Of a stretch of 64,000 nt of DNA, positions 53,640 through 62,598 are shown in pieces. The DNA comes from Azospirillum lipoferum (GTDB lineage: Bacteria; Pseudomonadota; Alphaproteobacteria; Azospirillales; Azospirillaceae): assembly GCF_024170005.1 (NCBI RefSeq), contig NZ_JALJXJ010000005.1, positions 405,567 through 469,566 of the forward strand, read 5' to 3'. Below the pieces are notes generated by a model. That model did not search any database, was not told the origin of the DNA, and was given only the letters and a program-made list of their open reading frames with translations. The position numbers and the translations under genes are program-made. Position 1 is the first letter of the stretch. Every line of letters begins with the position of its first letter.

Positions 53640-54809
53640 TCATTTCGACAGGACGGTTTCCGCCAGCCGCACCCAATAGCTGGTGCCGATCGGCAGCACC
53701 GCATCGTTGAAATCATAATGCGGGCTGTGCAGGTTCCGTCCCTGGTCGGACGGTCCGGCACCAACCCAGATGTAGCAGCCCGGCCGCTTTTGCAGCATGA
53801 AGGAGAAATCCTCCGCCCCCATGCTGGGCATCGGATCGAGGTCGAGGGCTTCCTCTCCGACCACGCGTGCCGCCGCCCGCCGGGCCAGTTCCGTCTCCGC
53901 GGCACTGTTGGTGGTGGGCGGATAGCGCCGCTCGTAGCGCAGGCTGGCCTCGACTCCGAATCCGGCGGCGATGGCGGTCGCCACCTCGCCCATGCGGCGC
54001 TGTACCAGATCCTGTACCTCCGGCCGGAAGGTCCGGACCGTGCCGCGCAGCACCGCGGTGCCGGGCAGGACATTCCACGTGTCGCCAGCGTGGAATTGCG
54101 TGACGCTGACGACGGCCGAATCGATGGGATGGACGCTGCGGCTGGCGATGGTCTGGAGGGCGGAGACGATCTGGCTGCCGACCATGATCGTGTCGGTCCC
54201 CATATGCGGCATGCCGGCGTGGGTGCCCTTGCCGGTCAGGGTCAGTTCGAAAATGTCGTAGGCGGCCATCAGCGGACCGGGGCGCAGCGCGATGCGGCCG
54301 ACCTCCAGCCCCGGCCAGTTGTGCATGCCGAAGACCTTCTCGACGGGGAAGCGGTCGAACAGCCCTTCCTCCACCATCACCCGGCCACCGCCCTCATTCT
54401 CCTCGGCCGGCTGGAAGATGAAGACGATGGTGCCGCGGAACAGGTCGGGGTGTTCGGTCAGATAGCGGGCCGCACCCAGCAGCATCGCCGTGTGCCCGTC
54501 ATGGCCGCAGGCATGCATGCGCCCGGGATTGCGCGAGCTGTGGGGCAGGTTGGTCTCCTCATGGATGTGTAGCGCATCCATGTCGGCGCGGAAGCCGACC
54601 ATCGGCCCGTCGCCGTTGCGCAGGATTCCGACCAGTCCGGTCTTGGCGAGGCCGCGGTGAACCTCCAGCCCGAAGGAGGCCAGCTTCTCCGCCACGAAGT
54701 CGCTGGTCCGCTGCTCCTCGAAGGCGGTTTCCGGATGGGCGTGCAGATCGCGCCGCCATGCCGTCATGTCCGCCGTCAGCCGCTCCAGCCCGGTCACCAT
54801 CCCGTCCAT
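53640..54809 (-). CDS. M20-family amidohydrolase (hippurate-hydrolase-like)
   Basis: A 389-residue binuclear metallo-amidase. Motifs: WRRDLHAHPE (about residues 18-27), GFRADMDALHIHE (about 71-83), GRMHACGHDGHTAML (metal Cys/His/Asp, about 96-110), PAEENEGGGRVMVEEG (about 134-149), dimerisation domain GTHAGMPHMGTDT, and SMGAEDFSFML near the C terminus. Such enzymes remove acyl groups from amino acids, including N-acyl and N-carbamoyl cysteine. It is in the same direction as the FAD-oxidase operon but has its own promoter gap on both sides. The start at 54809 precedes the conserved N-terminal helix; further upstream codons are not family-like. Confidence 0.9.
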   Translation of the reverse strand: MDGMVTGLERLTADMTAWRRDLHAHPETAFEEQRTSDFVAEKLASFGLEVHRGLAKTGLVGILRNGDGPMVGFRADMDALHIHEETNLPHSSRNPGRMHACGHDGHTAMLLGAARYLTEHPDLFRGTIVFIFQPAEENEGGGRVMVEEGLFDRFPVEKVFGMHNWPGLEVGRIALRPGPLMAAYDIFELTLTGKGTHAGMPHMGTDTIMVGSQIVSALQTIASRSVHPIDSAVVSVTQFHAGDTWNVLPGTAVLRGTVRTFRPEVQDLVQRRMGEVATAIAAGFGVEASLRYERRYPPTTNSAAETELARRAAARVVGEEALDLDPMPSMGAEDFSFMLQKRPGCYIWVGAGPSDQGRNLHSPHYDFNDAVLPIGTSYWVRLAETVLSK

Positions 54810-54940
54810 CGTCCCTATCCCTTTGTTTCGGCTAAGCCCTGGTCCAATCCTGCCGAAATTATACCGGAACCGGAACGGTCTATTTCGTCGGGGGTGTCCG
54901 CCCCCGGCACGGATCTCAAACATCTTTAATGACGTTTAAA

Positions 54941-54952
54941 ACATCATGATGT
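54941..54952. promoter_or_regulatory. Candidate operator (perfect palindrome ACATCATGATGT)
   Basis: A 12-bp self-complementary site, 42 nt before the XRE gene, in the most AT-rich patch of the region (54915-54985). A further dyad GATAC-N10-GTATC spans 54961-54980. It probably serves the XRE regulator, the divergent M20 gene, or both. Confidence 0.6.
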
Positions 54953-54993
54953 ATATATCAGATACCGATTTGCATGTATCAGCGGGGTAGGGA

Positions 54994-55254
54994 ATGATCA
55001 CGGCATCGCAGCTGCGCGCCGCCCGTGCGCTCCTTGGCATCGATCAGAAGACGCTGGCCGAACTGGCCGGCCTGTCCGTCCCGACCATCCAGCGCATGGA
55101 GGCGAGCGACGGCAATGTGCGCGGCGTCGTCGAAAGCCTGACCAGGGTGGTGGAGGCTCTCGATTCCGCCGGCATCGAACTGATCGGCGACAACGCGCAG
55201 AGCGTTGCCGGTGGCCGCGGTGTCCGTTTGAAGACGCCGACGCCAAAGCTCTAA
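54994..55254 (+). CDS. Small XRE-type helix-turn-helix regulator
   Basis: An 86-residue protein that is essentially one HTH_3 domain: ITASQLRAARALLGIDQKTLAELAGLSVPTIQRME in outline (residues 2-36), then a short tail ending in KLKTPTPKL-like residues. Single-domain XRE proteins of this type often precede SulP transporter genes. It should bind as a dimer to the upstream palindrome. A 98-nt gap without a clear terminator separates it from the SulP gene, so the two may be cotranscribed. Confidence 0.85.
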   Translation: MITASQLRAARALLGIDQKTLAELAGLSVPTIQRMEASDGNVRGVVESLTRVVEALDSAGIELIGDNAQSVAGGRGVRLKTPTPKL

Positions 55255-55352
55255 TGCCCGGGCCCTGGCGCCCCTCCCCATCGACCGCGCGACGGCGACC
55301 GCCGACCTGATGCCGACGATCCCGCCGCCTTATCCAGAAGGCCGCCGGACAG

Positions 55353-57104
55353 ATGACCGCACCGACTCCCCATCAACCAAGCCACCAGCCCAGCTTCGCC
55401 GAGCTGTTCACGCCCAAGCTCGTCACCATCCTGCGCGAGGGCTACGGGCTCTCCCATCTCCGCGCCGACGCCATTGCCGGGCTGACGGTGGCGATCGTGG
55501 CGCTTCCCCTGTCGATGGCGATCGCCATCGCGTCGGGCGCGTCGCCTGCACAGGGGCTCTACACCGCGATCTTCGGCGGCTTTCTCGTCTCCGCCCTGGG
55601 CGGCAGCCGGTTCCAGATCGGTGGTCCCGCCGGTGCCTTCATCGTGCTGGTCGCCGCCACGGTGCAGGCCCATGGCATGGACGGGCTGATCCTCGCCACC
55701 CTGCTGTCCGGCCTGATGCTGGCGGCCATCGGCCTGCTGCAACTGGGCACCTACATCAAGTTCATGCCCTATCCGGTGACGGTCGGCTTCACAGCCGGCA
55801 TCGCCGTGATCATCTTCGCCAGCCAGATCAAGGATCTGCTCGGCCTGACCCTGGCCGGGCCGGAACCAGGGCCGCTGCTTGAGAAGCTGCCGGTGCTGTG
55901 GTCGGGCCTGCCGACGGCCGATCCGGCCTCGGTCGGTCTGGCCCTGGCGACGGTCGGCGTCATCACCGGCCTGAAGGCGCTGCGGCCCCACTGGCCGGGC
56001 ATGCTGATCGCCGTCGCCGGCAGTGCCGCCATCACCGCTGCCTTCGGCCTGAACGTCGAGACCATCGGCACCAAATTCGGCGGCATTCCCTCCGGTCTGC
56101 CGATGCCCACCCTGCCGGCGATCAGCCTGGAGAAGATTCAGGCGGTGCTGCCGAGCGCCATCTCGTTCGCGCTGCTGGGGTCCATCGAATCGCTGCTGTC
56201 GGCGGTGGTCGCCGACGGCATGACCGGACGCCGCCACCGCTCGAATTGCGAACTGGTCGGGCAGGGTGTCGCCAACGTCGCGTCATCCCTGTTCGGCGGC
56301 ATCTGCGTCACCGGCACCATCGCCCGCACGGCGACCAACGTGCGCGCCGGCGCCCACGGGCCGGTCGCCGGCATGCTGCACGCCGTCTTTCTGCTGGTCT
56401 TCATTCTGGTCGCCGCACCGCTCGCCAGCTTCATCCCGCTCGCCAGCCTCGCCGGCGTCCTGGCCGTCGTATCCTGGAACATGGTGGAAAAGCCGGCCTT
56501 CGCCTCGCTCCTGCGTGGCTCGCGCGGGGATGCGGCGGTGCTGCTGACCACCTTTCTGCTGACCATCTTCACCGGCCTGACCGAAGCCATCGTCATCGGC
56601 TTCGCGCTCGGCTCCGTGCTGTTCATCCACCGCATGTCGACGATCACGGCGATCGAGAGTCAGACGCCCTTTGTGGCGGAGGACAGCGCGGATGGCGCCA
56701 TCGTCGCCCGCAAGCCCTACGATCAGGCCGCCGCCGATCCCGAGGTGGTGATCTACCGCATCTCCGGCGTGTTCTTCTTCGGGGCGGCGGCGTCGATCGG
56801 ATCGGTGCTCGATCGCATCTCCGACACCCACCGTGTCCTGATCGTCGATTTCAGTGCCGTTCCGTTCCTCGATTCGACCGCCGCCAACACGATCGAGGGC
56901 CTTGCCCACAAGGCGGCCCGCCGCGGCGTGAAGGTGATCCTGACCGGGACCAGCCACACGCTGCGGCAGGAGCTGTTCAACCACGGGCTCAAGCCGCCCC
57001 TGGTCGGCTATGAACGGACGATCGAGGTCGGCCTGCACAAGCTGCGGCGCGGCGATGCCGGTCCGAATGCCGGGGGCGGCGTGGTTCAGCAGGATGCTGT
57101 GTAG
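55353..57104 (+). CDS. SulP/SLC26-family anion transporter with STAS domain
   Basis: A 583-residue inner-membrane protein. The sulfate_transp core (about residues 25-420) includes ADAIAGLTVAIVALPLSMAIAIASG, the GGSRFQIGGPAGAFIVL segment and the NCELVGQGVANVASSLFGGICVTGTIARTATN block in outline. A cytoplasmic STAS domain follows (about 440-560) with VDFSAVPFLDSTAANTIEGLA. Members carry sulfate, bicarbonate, dicarboxylates or other anions. A preceding small XRE gene and the absence of carbonic anhydrase nearby leave the ion open. The stop is 6 nt from the convergent ribokinase stop. Confidence 0.92.
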   Translation: MTAPTPHQPSHQPSFAELFTPKLVTILREGYGLSHLRADAIAGLTVAIVALPLSMAIAIASGASPAQGLYTAIFGGFLVSALGGSRFQIGGPAGAFIVLVAATVQAHGMDGLILATLLSGLMLAAIGLLQLGTYIKFMPYPVTVGFTAGIAVIIFASQIKDLLGLTLAGPEPGPLLEKLPVLWSGLPTADPASVGLALATVGVITGLKALRPHWPGMLIAVAGSAAITAAFGLNVETIGTKFGGIPSGLPMPTLPAISLEKIQAVLPSAISFALLGSIESLLSAVVADGMTGRRHRSNCELVGQGVANVASSLFGGICVTGTIARTATNVRAGAHGPVAGMLHAVFLLVFILVAAPLASFIPLASLAGVLAVVSWNMVEKPAFASLLRGSRGDAAVLLTTFLLTIFTGLTEAIVIGFALGSVLFIHRMSTITAIESQTPFVAEDSADGAIVARKPYDQAAADPEVVIYRISGVFFFGAAASIGSVLDRISDTHRVLIVDFSAVPFLDSTAANTIEGLAHKAARRGVKVILTGTSHTLRQELFNHGLKPPLVGYERTIEVGLHKLRRGDAGPNAGGGVVQQDAV

Positions 57105-57110
57105 GGGCAA

Positions 57111-58052
57111 TTACCCCATCAGCGCCGCCACCTCCGCCAGCGTCGGGGCCGAATCCGCGGCTCCGGAGCGGGTGGTGGCGAGCGCGCCGCAGGCGGAGGC
57201 GAAGCGCACGGCGCCGGCCAGATCGTCGCCACGCGCCAGCGCGAAGGCGAGGCCGCCGTTGAAGCAGTCGCCGGCCGCCACCGTGTCGATCGCCGTCACC
57301 GGGAAGGGTGGGATGAAGCCCCGCTGGCCCGGGCCGCGGAAATAGACGCCCTTCCCGCCCATCTTGACGATGGCGATGGACAGGCCGCGCTCGGCCAGAC
57401 GTTCCGCGGCGGCGGCGGCCTCGTCCGGGGTGGTCGGCCGCAGCCCGACCAGGGATTCCGTCTCGGTCTCGTTCGGCGTCATCGCGTCGACGGCTTGGAA
57501 GACGTCGGCGGCCAGCCCGCCATGCGGAGCCGGTGCCGGGTCCAGGATGATGCGGCCACCGCCGGCCCGCACGGCGGATGCCGCGGCCAGACCGGCGGCG
57601 AGCGGGATTTCCAGCTGGAGCAGCAGGACGGCGGCGGTGCCGAACAGCGGGGCGGCCTGGGCCACATCCTGCTCGCTCACCGCCATGTTGGCGCCGCCGA
57701 TCACGGTGATGCAGTTCTCGCCGGAGCCGTCGACGCCGATCACCGCGATGCCGGTGGGATTGGCCGGGTCGTTCGCCAGATGGCCGGTCCGCACGCCGAA
57801 GCCGGCCAGCCGGCTGCGTGCCATCTCGCCGAAGGCGTCGCCGCCGGTGCGGCCGACCATCTCGACCGTTCCGCCCAGGCGGGCGGATGCTGCGGCCTGG
57901 TTGGCGCCCTTGCCGCCCAGCCCCATGGCATAGCCGGTGCCGTGCACGGTCTCGCCGGGACGCGGAAGACGGTCGGAATAGGCGCAGACGTCGATGTTGA
58001 CGCTGCCGAAGACGACGATAGGGCGGTCAATGGGGGGACGATTTGCGGTCAT
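57111..58052 (-). CDS. rbsK: Ribokinase
   Basis: A 313-residue PfkB-family sugar kinase. GSVNIDVCAYSDRLPRPGET (about residues 16-35), GLGGKGANQAAASARLGG (substrate-binding Gly pair, about 45-62), VKMGGKGVYF, and the catalytic AIDTVAAGDCFNGGLAFALA with its Asp (about 250) are canonical ribokinase features. It converts D-ribose to ribose 5-phosphate. It overlaps rbsR by 4 nt and is the last gene of the ribose operon. Confidence 0.93.
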   Translation of the reverse strand: MTANRPPIDRPIVVFGSVNIDVCAYSDRLPRPGETVHGTGYAMGLGGKGANQAAASARLGGTVEMVGRTGGDAFGEMARSRLAGFGVRTGHLANDPANPTGIAVIGVDGSGENCITVIGGANMAVSEQDVAQAAPLFGTAAVLLLQLEIPLAAGLAAASAVRAGGGRIILDPAPAPHGGLAADVFQAVDAMTPNETETESLVGLRPTTPDEAAAAAERLAERGLSIAIVKMGGKGVYFRGPGQRGFIPPFPVTAIDTVAAGDCFNGGLAFALARGDDLAGAVRFASACGALATTRSGAADSAPTLAEVAALMG

Positions 58053-59065
58053 GAAAGCCTCGCGCAGGGCCAGCCGACCGAGGCGCGGAGCACGAGGTCG
58101 GGCGGCAGGGACAACAGGTCCGGCAGGGGCCGGCCGTCTTCGAGATGGTCGATCAACAACTCCGCCGCGCGGGCGCCGAGCAGGCCCGCGGACTGGCGGA
58201 TGGTGGAGAGCGGCGGGGTGAGATAGGCGGCCAGTTCGATGTCGTCATAGCCCAGCACCGACAGCCGGTCCGGCACGGCCAGCCCGCGCTCCGCCGCAGC
58301 GCGCAGCACGCCGGCGGCCATCAGGTCGTTGAAGGCGAAGACCGCCTCCGGCGCCTCGCCCGAGTCGAGCAGGTCGGCCGCCGCGGCATAGCCGCCAGGG
58401 ATCGTCAGGTCCGCCTCGCGCAGCAGCGCCGGTTCCAGCGTCAGACCGGCCTTGCCCAGTTCCTCGACGAAGCCGGCAAGCCGGGCGCGGGAGCGGGGAT
58501 GGCGCCCCGGCCCGGTGATGCAGGCGATGCGGCGGAAGCCGCGCTCCGTCAGCAGCCGGGCGGCGAGCCGTCCGCCCAGAACCGAATCGTCGGTCACCGT
58601 GCAGGCGCCCGGGCGCGGATCGGTGTCGAGCAGCAGCAGCGGCAGATCCTTCGCGCGGCCCTGCACGTCGTCGAGGAATTCGGGATCGGCGTTGCTGGTC
58701 ATCACCGCAAGCCCGTCGATCCGGCGGTTGTGCAGCGCCTCGAAGGCGCGCAGCTGCTTGTCGGGCTCGTCGTCGGTGTTGCACAGGATCAGGCTGTAGC
58801 CGCGGTCGGAACTGACCGTTTCCAGCCCATGAATGACGTGGGCGAAGAAGGGGTTGGAACTGGCCGTGACGATCATCCCGAGCGTGCGGGTGCGGTTGCC
58901 CTTGAGTGCGCGGGCGATTCCGTTCGGCGTGTAGCCCAGCCGGTCGATGACGGCGCGTACCAGCTGTTCGGTTTCCGGTGCCACGAAGCGGGTGGCGTTG
59001 ATGACGTGGGAAACGGTGCTCATCGACACGCCGGCCTCACGGGCCACATCCCTGATCGTCACCAT
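58049..59065 (-). CDS. rbsR: LacI-family regulator of the ribose operon
   Basis: A 338-residue repressor. The N-terminal LacI helix-turn-helix and hinge occupy residues 1-60 (TIRDVAREAGVSMSTVSHVIN, then LGYTPNGIARALKG), followed by a periplasmic-binding-protein-like effector domain with RTLGMIVTASSNPFFAHVIHGLE. It sits inside the operon between rbsB and rbsK, so it is autoregulated, and should bind the 20-bp palindrome at 63068 and be released by ribose. Confidence 0.92.
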   Translation of the reverse strand: MVTIRDVAREAGVSMSTVSHVINATRFVAPETEQLVRAVIDRLGYTPNGIARALKGNRTRTLGMIVTASSNPFFAHVIHGLETVSSDRGYSLILCNTDDEPDKQLRAFEALHNRRIDGLAVMTSNADPEFLDDVQGRAKDLPLLLLDTDPRPGACTVTDDSVLGGRLAARLLTERGFRRIACITGPGRHPRSRARLAGFVEELGKAGLTLEPALLREADLTIPGGYAAAADLLDSGEAPEAVFAFNDLMAAGVLRAAAERGLAVPDRLSVLGYDDIELAAYLTPPLSTIRQSAGLLGARAAELLIDHLEDGRPLPDLLSLPPDLVLRASVGWPCARLS

Positions 59066-59088
59066 GCCGCCGCTCTCCTCAACAGGCT

Positions 59089-59134
59089 CCGTCCCTGCCG
59101 GTGCAAGCCTCGTCGGCCGTGCCGGCAGGGACGG
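59089..59134 (-). terminator. Strong hairpin between rbsB and rbsR
   Basis: A perfect 13-bp stem CCGTCCCTGCCGG (59089-59101) with CCGGCAGGGACGG (59122-59134) and a 20-nt loop, just downstream of rbsB. It lacks a U-tract on the minus strand. It probably protects the rbsB message or partly terminates transcription before the regulator and kinase genes. Confidence 0.75.
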
Positions 59135-59143
59135 GCTCGTGCT

Positions 59144-60025
59144 TTACTTCGTCACCATCTTCAACTCAACCGGCGTGAAGGCCGGGACCTTCTCGCCCTT
59201 CAGCACCTTGTCGGCGGTCTCGACGCCCTTCTCGCCGATCAGGCCGGCCTGCTGGGCGACGGTCGCCGCCAGGGCGCCGGCATTGACCGCGGCGACGCCC
59301 TCGTCGGTGCCGTCGAAGCCGACCACCGGGATCTTGCGGCCGGACGCCTGGATCGCCTTGGCGGCACCCAGCGCCATTTCGTCATTGTGGGCGAAGACCA
59401 CGTCGATCTTCTGCTGGGCCTGGAGGATGTTCTCCATCACATTCAGCGCCTTGGTGCGGTCGAAGTCGGCCGGCTGGCTCGCCACCACCTTCAGGCCGCT
59501 GGCCTTGTCCACCACCTCGTGGAAGCCCTTGCCGCGGTCGCGGGCGGCCGAGGCGCCCGGCAGGCCCTGCAACTCCACCACGGCGCCCTGGCCCTTCAGC
59601 ATGTCGACCACCAGCTGGCCGGCCATCCGGCCGCCGGCGACGTTGTCCGAGGCGATGTGCGACGCGACCTCGCCGCCGTTGGCCGAGCGGTCGAGCGTCA
59701 CCACCGGGATCTTGGCGCGGTTGGCCGAACGGACCGCCGAGCGCACGGCGTCGGAATCGGTCGGGTTGACCAGCAGCAGCTTGACCTTCTTGTTCACCAC
59801 GTCCTCGACATTGGCCAGCTCCTTGGCCGGGTCGTTCTGGGAATCGAGGACCAGCAGGTTGTAGCCCAGCGCCTTGGCCTTGCTCTCCGCGCCGTTCTTC
59901 AGCGTGACGAAGAAGGGGTTGTTGAGGGTCGAGACGACGAGCGCGATGGTGTCGGCCGCCTGGGCGTTGGCGGAGGCGAACAGGGCGGTGGCGGCGACGG
60001 TGGCCGCGGTCAGAAGCTTACGCAT
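59144..60025 (-). CDS. rbsB: Ribose ABC transporter substrate-binding protein
   Basis: A 293-residue periplasmic protein. The signal peptide ends near ANAQA-AD (about residue 23). The mature start [23 protein letters not shown] is the standard RbsB opening. Ligand-contact regions [34 protein letters not shown] and [16 protein letters not shown] match RbsB closely. It delivers D-ribose to RbsAC. Confidence 0.94.
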   Translation of the reverse strand: MRKLLTAATVAATALFASANAQAADTIALVVSTLNNPFFVTLKNGAESKAKALGYNLLVLDSQNDPAKELANVEDVVNKKVKLLLVNPTDSDAVRSAVRSANRAKIPVVTLDRSANGGEVASHIASDNVAGGRMAGQLVVDMLKGQGAVVELQGLPGASAARDRGKGFHEVVDKASGLKVVASQPADFDRTKALNVMENILQAQQKIDVVFAHNDEMALGAAKAIQASGRKIPVVGFDGTDEGVAAVNAGALAATVAQQAGLIGEKGVETADKVLKGEKVPAFTPVELKMVTK

Positions 60026-60109
60026 GGTTGGATTCCTTCCTCATCGTTCTTGTTGGTGCAGTTGGACCCCAAGTGAACCGGGGGATGCCGATCTGGAAAC
60101 GGGGTCGCC

Positions 60110-61051
60110 TCACGACGACTTGCGGCTGTCGGCGAGCACCGCGAGCAGGATGACCGCGCCCTTGGCGATCATCTGGTAATAGGAGGAGACATCCATCAGG
60201 TTCAGCGCGTTGTTCAGCACGCCGATGATGAGGGCGCCGACCAGCGTGCCGAACAGGGTGCCCTTGCCGCCGGACAGGCTGGTGCCGCCGACCACGACCG
60301 CGGCGATGGCGTCCAGCTCGTACCCCGCGCCGGCAGTCGGCTGCGCGCTTTCCAGCCGCGCGGTCAGGATGACGCCGGCCAGCGCCGCCAGCAGGCCCGA
60401 CAGGGCGTAGATCGTCGTCTTTTCCAGATTGACCCGGATGCCGGACAGCCGCGCCACCACCTCGTTGCCGCCGACCGCATAGGTGTAGCGGCCGAAGCGG
60501 GTGCGGGTCAGGACGAGGCCGCAGACGGCGAAGACCACGGCGGCCACCACCACCGGCACCGGAATGCCGAGCAGATAGCCGCCGCCGACGCTCCAGAAGG
60601 CATCGGCCGCCGCACCGGTCCCGGTGGTGATCGGCCGCCCGTCGGTGAAGACCAGGGTGGCGCCGCGCAGCATCGTCATGGCGACCAGCGTCGCGACGAA
60701 GGGCTGCACGCCGCCGGTGCCGATGACGATGCCGTTGACGGCACCCAACCCGGCGCCCAGCAGCAGGCTGAGCGGGATCGCCAGCCAGATCGACAGGTCG
60801 CCTGCCACCAGCCAGGCGCACACGGCACCGCAGAAGGCCAGCACCGAGCCGACCGACAGGTCGATGCCGCCGGACAGGATGACGTAGGTCATGCCCACCG
60901 CGATCACCGCGTTGATCGAGGTCTGCCGCAGGATGTTCAGCAGATTGTCGACGGTCAGGAAGCTGGGGCTCATGACCGCGACGGCGGCCATCAGCACGAT
61001 CAGGCCGACCAGCGGCTTGTTGCGGGACAGGAAGCGTATCAGCGTGGTCAT
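60110..61051 (-). CDS. rbsC: Ribose ABC transporter permease
   Basis: A 313-residue BPD_transp_2 inner-membrane permease. LLNILRQTSINAVIAVGMTYVILSGGIDLSVGSVLAF in outline (about 33-70), YAVGGNEVVARLSGIRV (coupling region), the conserved TARLESAQPTAGAGYELDAIAAVVVGG region and GTLVGALIIGVLNNALNLM are the RbsC hallmarks. It works as a dimer with RbsA. It starts 21 nt after rbsA. Confidence 0.94.
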   Translation of the reverse strand: MTTLIRFLSRNKPLVGLIVLMAAVAVMSPSFLTVDNLLNILRQTSINAVIAVGMTYVILSGGIDLSVGSVLAFCGAVCAWLVAGDLSIWLAIPLSLLLGAGLGAVNGIVIGTGGVQPFVATLVAMTMLRGATLVFTDGRPITTGTGAAADAFWSVGGGYLLGIPVPVVVAAVVFAVCGLVLTRTRFGRYTYAVGGNEVVARLSGIRVNLEKTTIYALSGLLAALAGVILTARLESAQPTAGAGYELDAIAAVVVGGTSLSGGKGTLFGTLVGALIIGVLNNALNLMDVSSYYQMIAKGAVILLAVLADSRKSS

Positions 61052-61072
61052 CGTCGTCTCTCTTCCTGGCCG

Positions 61073-62584
61073 TCAGGCGATGGCGCAGGCCATGATCTTT
61101 TCCTGGGTCGCCTCGTCCCGGCCGAAACGGCCGGTGATCCGCCCGCCCGCCATGACGAGGATGCGGTCCGACAGGCCCAGCAGTTCCGGCATGTCCGACG
61201 ACATCAGCAGGATGCACAGGCCCTTGGCCTTCAGGTCGTTGATGAGGCCGTAGATCTCGCGCCGGGCGCCGACATCGACGCCGCGCGTCGGCTCGTCGAG
61301 GATCACCACCTTGGGCGACAGCATCAGCGCCTTGGCCAGCGAGATCTTCTGCTGGTTGCCGCCGGACAGCGTCCGCACCTCCGCGCCGATGCCATGCGCC
61401 TTGACGGAGAAGGCCGCCATGAAGCGGTCGACGGCGGTGCGCTCGTCGCCTTGCCGGACGACACCGCCGGGACCGCAGAGCTGGGTCAGCGCCGCCAGCG
61501 ACATGTTGGTGCGGATCGAATGGGCCTGGATCAGCCCCTCCGCCTTGCGGTCTTCGGGCACATAGGCGATGCCGGCGGCCACACCGTCGCGGGGATGGCG
61601 CAGCCGAACCTCGGCCCCATCGACGCGGACGCTGCCGGCGCGCAGACGGCTGGCGCCGAAGATCGCCTTGCCCAGTTTGGTCCGGCCGGCGCCCATCAGC
61701 CCGGCGAACCCGAGAATCTCGCCGCCCGCGGCGGTGAAGCTGACCCCGTTCACCCCCTCGGCGCTCAAGTCTTCCACCGCCAGTCGCTCCGGCCCGGCTG
61801 GGCAGGGCAGGTAGGGATACTGGTCGGTGATGGAGCGGCCGACCATGTGGCGGATCAGTGCCGCCTCGTCCAGGTCGGCGACGGCGCCGCGATGGACCAT
61901 GTGGCCGTCGCGCAGGACCGTGACGCTGTCGCACAGCGCGAAAATCTCGCCCAGCCGGTGCGAGATGTAGACGATGCCCTTGCCGTCGGCCCTCAGGCTG
62001 CGGATCACCTCGAACAGGACGGCGGTCTCGACGTCGGTCAGGGCGTCGGTCGGCTCGTCCATGATGATGAGTTCGGCATTCAGCGACAGGGCGCGGGCGA
62101 TCTCCACCATCTGCTGCTGGCCGACGCTGAGGCTGCCGACCGGCCGGTCGGGGTCGATGGTCTGGCGCAGCCGCTCCAGCAGGGCCTTGGCCTCGCGCCG
62201 CATGCGGCCACGGTCGATCAGGCCCAGCCGGTTCCTCGGCTCGCGCCCCAGCCAGATGTTGTCGGCCACCGACAGGTGCGGCAGCAGGTTCAGTTCCTGG
62301 TGGATCATCGCGATGCCGGCGTCGATCGCGTGGCGCGGGGCGGTGAACTTCACCGACTGGCCGCGGAACGTCATGGCGCTGGCGGAATCGGGCTGGACGA
62401 TGCCGGTGATGATCCGCATCAGCGTCGATTTGCCGGCGCCATTCTCGCCGATCAGGGCCATGACCTCGCCGGCGCGCAGGCGGAAATCCACCCCGTCCAG
62501 CACCGTCACGCCGTTGAAGCCCTTGCCGACCCCCTGGAGGTCGAGCAGGAATCCGGACTGGGGTTCCATTACGCCCTCTGCCAT
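61073..62584 (-). CDS. rbsA: Ribose ABC transporter ATP-binding protein (double NBD)
   Basis: About 503 residues, two nucleotide-binding domains. Domain 1: GENGAGKST (about 46-54), SVGQQQMVEIARAL, MDEPTDAL. Domain 2: degenerate Walker A GLMGAGRTKLG (about 293), LSGGNQQKISLAKAL, LDEPTRGVDVGA, as usual in sugar-type RbsA proteins. The start region is unusual: a 15-nt unit carrying GAGGGCG plus the ATG is present twice in tandem, so ATG 62584 and ATG 62569 both have the same ribosome site and are in frame. The protein may begin at either. Confidence 0.93.
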   Translation of the reverse strand: MAEGVMEPQSGFLLDLQGVGKGFNGVTVLDGVDFRLRAGEVMALIGENGAGKSTLMRIITGIVQPDSASAMTFRGQSVKFTAPRHAIDAGIAMIHQELNLLPHLSVADNIWLGREPRNRLGLIDRGRMRREAKALLERLRQTIDPDRPVGSLSVGQQQMVEIARALSLNAELIIMDEPTDALTDVETAVLFEVIRSLRADGKGIVYISHRLGEIFALCDSVTVLRDGHMVHRGAVADLDEAALIRHMVGRSITDQYPYLPCPAGPERLAVEDLSAEGVNGVSFTAAGGEILGFAGLMGAGRTKLGKAIFGASRLRAGSVRVDGAEVRLRHPRDGVAAGIAYVPEDRKAEGLIQAHSIRTNMSLAALTQLCGPGGVVRQGDERTAVDRFMAAFSVKAHGIGAEVRTLSGGNQQKISLAKALMLSPKVVILDEPTRGVDVGARREIYGLINDLKAKGLCILLMSSDMPELLGLSDRILVMAGGRITGRFGRDEATQEKIMACAIA

Positions 62585-62596
62585 AACGCCCTCTGC
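62567..62596. repeat. 15-bp tandem duplication of the rbsA start region
   Basis: CATTACGCCCTCTGC (62567-62581) and CATAACGCCCTCTGC (62582-62596) are adjacent and differ at one base. On the minus strand each unit supplies a ribosome site and an ATG. The unit is a multiple of three, so both starts are in frame. Confidence 0.9.
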
Positions 62597-62598
62597 GG

